Below are positions 62,468 through 64,000 of a DNA stretch of 64,000 nucleotides, one piece after another. The notes beneath the pieces were generated by a model. That model was not told the origin of the DNA. It was given only the letters and a program-made list of their open reading frames with translations, and ran no database searches. The stretch lies in assembly GCF_014873495.1 (NCBI RefSeq), contig NZ_JADBGF010000001.1:5766001-5830000 (forward strand). The letters are read 5' to 3'. The DNA is from Streptomyces stelliscabiei (GTDB lineage: Bacteria > Actinomycetota > Actinomycetes > Streptomycetales > Streptomycetaceae). Made by a program: the position numbers and the translations under genes. The first letter of the stretch is position 1; each line of letters opens with the position of its first letter.

Positions 62468-64000
62468 ATGCACACCAGGCGTACTTCCCGGCCGAACCGG
62501 TACCTGCGGGCAGGCGGCGCGTTGCTCGCTGCCGCCGCGCTGCTCGTCGCGGGCTGCTCCTCCGGCGGCTCCCGTACGGCGGCCACCGTGGCGGACGGAG
62601 GGCCCGGCCTGGTCGCGCGGCCCCGGGCGACACCGTCGGTGCCGGCCGCGTACTACGAGCAGAAGCTGCGCTGGCGCGACTGCGAGGTCGCCGGTTTCCA
62701 GTGCGCCACGATGAAGGCGCCCCTCGACTACGCGAAGCCGGGCGAAGGCGACATCAGGCTGGCCGTCTCGCGCCGGAAGGCGACGGGCCCCGGGAAGCGC
62801 CTCGGCTCGCTGCTGGTCAATCCCGGCGGGCCGGGCGGGTCGGCGGTCGGGTACGTGCAGGGGTACGCGGGCATCGGCTACCCGGCCGAGGTGCGGGCGC
62901 GGTACGACATGGTGGCGGTGGACCCGCGGGGTGTGGCCGGCAGCGAGCCGGTCGAATGCCTCACCGGGCGGCAGATGGACACGTACACGCAGACGGACCT
63001 CACTCCGGACGGCACGGGGGAGACGGCGAAGCTGGTCGCGGCGTACAAGCGGTTCGCGGAAGGGTGTGGGCAGCGGGCGCCGCGTCTGCTGCGGCACGTC
63101 TCCACCGTCGAGGCGGCTCGGGACATGGACATCCTGCGGGGCGTGCTGGGCGACGAGAAGCTGACCTATGTGGGCGCCTCGTACGGGACGTTCCTCGGGG
63201 CGACCTACGCGGAGCTGTTCCCGAAGCGCGTCGGCCGACTGGTGCTGGACGGCGCACTGGACCCCTCGCTGCCCGCCCACCGGCTCAACCAGGAGCAGAC
63301 GGCCGGCTTCGAGACGGCCTTCCAGGCCTTCGCGAAGGACTGCGTGGGGCGGAAGGACTGTGTGCTGGGGCGCACGCCCGCACAGGTCGGCGACCATCTG
63401 CGCGCGTTCTTCGAGCGGCTGGACACACGGCCGCTCCGGACTGGTGACGCCGACGGACGGCGGCTCGGCGAGGCCCTGGCCACGACCGGGGTGATCGCGG
63501 CGATGTACGACGAGGGGGCGTGGCCGCGGCTGCGCCAGGCGCTCACCGAGGCGGTCGGGAAGGGCGACGGCGCCGGCCTGCTCGCCCTCTCGGACAGCTA
63601 CTTCGAACGCGGCCCCGGTGGCACCTACTCCAACCTGATGTACGCCAACGCGGCCGTGAACTGCCTCGACCTCCCGGCCGCCTACGACAGCCCCGAGAAG
63701 GTCGAACGGGCCCTCCCCGAGTTCGAGAAGGCGTCCCCGGTGTTCGGCCGGGCCCTCGCGTGGGCCTCCCTGAACTGTGCGTACTGGCCGGTGCGGGCGA
63801 CGGGCGGACCGCACCGCATCGAGGCGAAGGGCGCCGCCCCGATCGTCGTCGTCGGCACCACGCGCGACCCCGCGACCCCCTACCGCTGGGCCCGGGCGCT
63901 CGCCTCCCAGCTCTCCTCCGCCCGCCTCCTCACCTACGACGGCGACGGCCACACGGCCTACGGCCGCGGCAGCGCCTGCGTCGACTCCACGATCAACGCC
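62468..64000 (+). CDS. Secreted TAP-like alpha/beta hydrolase lipoprotein, 3' end outside window
   Basis: The frame from ATG 62468 is open to the window edge (511 codons). A lipoprotein signal (LLAAAALLVAGCSSGG, Cys about 30) is followed by LLVNPGGPGGSAVGYV (oxyanion region), MVAVDPRGVAGSEPVEC, the nucleophile elbow TYVGASYGTFLGATYA with catalytic Ser, a late Asp in TTRDPATPY, and His in DGDGHTAYG. This is the tripeptidyl-aminopeptidase (SlpD/TAP) family of secreted Streptomyces proteases. It would cleave peptides outside the cell. Only the last residues are missing. Confidence 0.9.
   Translation, partial: MHTRRTSRPNRYLRAGGALLAAAALLVAGCSSGGSRTAATVADGGPGLVARPRATPSVPAAYYEQKLRWRDCEVAGFQCATMKAPLDYAKPGEGDIRLAVSRRKATGPGKRLGSLLVNPGGPGGSAVGYVQGYAGIGYPAEVRARYDMVAVDPRGVAGSEPVECLTGRQMDTYTQTDLTPDGTGETAKLVAAYKRFAEGCGQRAPRLLRHVSTVEAARDMDILRGVLGDEKLTYVGASYGTFLGATYAELFPKRVGRLVLDGALDPSLPAHRLNQEQTAGFETAFQAFAKDCVGRKDCVLGRTPAQVGDHLRAFFERLDTRPLRTGDADGRRLGEALATTGVIAAMYDEGAWPRLRQALTEAVGKGDGAGLLALSDSYFERGPGGTYSNLMYANAAVNCLDLPAAYDSPEKVERALPEFEKASPVFGRALAWASLNCAYWPVRATGGPHRIEAKGAAPIVVVGTTRDPATPYRWARALASQLSSARLLTYDGDGHTAYGRGSACVDSTINA

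Noticed and set aside
62402..63952. Minus-strand open frame opposite the last gene
   Set aside because: The plus strand encodes a lipoprotein signal and a complete Ser-Asp-His hydrolase set; the minus frame is a shadow.
1..64000. Insertion sequence or transposase gene
   Set aside because: I found no DDE transposase motif, no flanking terminal inverted repeats with target duplications; the only mobile feature is the tRNA-linked element.
1..64000. Secondary-metabolite gene cluster
   Set aside because: No polyketide synthase, peptide synthetase, terpene or RiPP-type enzymes are visible; apart from the element the window is core chromosome.

Overview
The window is very GC-rich, shows Streptomyces-style gene structure (GTG and ATG starts, GGAGG-type ribosome sites, many 4-base stop/start overlaps), and carries lineage markers: a WblA-type WhiB protein, BldG, a TTA codon, and a TopA with a lysine-rich tail. 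I read it as a Streptomyces chromosome segment. Gene order agrees with what I remember of the S. coelicolor SCO3580 to SCO3540 region (wblA, crp, bldG, hppA, topA). It also agrees, more distantly, with M. tuberculosis Rv3683 down to Rv3644c.

Region 1 to about 6300 is the right end of an integrated mobile element. A tyrosine integrase reads toward a tRNA-Pro(CGG) gene whose 3' end faces the element, the usual layout for actinomycete integrative elements. The element has a divergent switch. An XRE regulator, a 72-aa protein and the integrase read rightward. An XRE-excisionase fusion protein and six overlapping unknown genes read leftward and off the window edge. Its other end is not in the window.

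Region 6.4 to 24 kb is core chromosome: Pr6Pr-like membrane protein, metallophosphoesterase, YqeY-like protein, class A penicillin-binding protein, wblA, two Get3/ArsA-like ATPases, a DUF4177/RidA/Nudix/MBL operon, a nucleotidyltransferase, crp, nth, a CoA-diphosphatase-type Nudix and a MarP-like membrane serine protease.

Region 24 to 37 kb holds an epoxide-hydrolase-like protein, a holin-like membrane protein, NhaA, acetyl-CoA synthetase, a SulP-carbonic anhydrase fusion, a deacetylase-like lipoprotein, a CooC/MinD-type ATPase, a degenerate Fic-like protein and a HAD-IB phosphatase.

Region 37 to 42.6 kb is a compact Tad/Flp-type locus (Ssd, TadA, two TadB/TadC membrane proteins, a Flp-like pilin and two pseudopilins). 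A DUF1998-type helicase reads toward it. Region 45 to 64 kb has bldG and its partner anti-sigma gene, the proton-pumping pyrophosphatase, a lipoprotein, a methyltransferase, a receptor Ser/Thr kinase, topA, a thymidylate kinase fused to a transporter-like domain and a long charged helix, the DNA polymerase III delta' subunit, and the start of a secreted TAP-like hydrolase.

The most unusual items are the integrase with a LacI-type DNA-binding domain inserted in its catalytic domain, the XRE-Xis fusion, the transporter-Tmk-helix fusion, histone-like lysine/alanine tails on Nth and TopA, a perfect 20-bp palindrome over a start codon, a perfect match to the Streptomyces Crp motif upstream of crp, and clustered consensus DnaA boxes.
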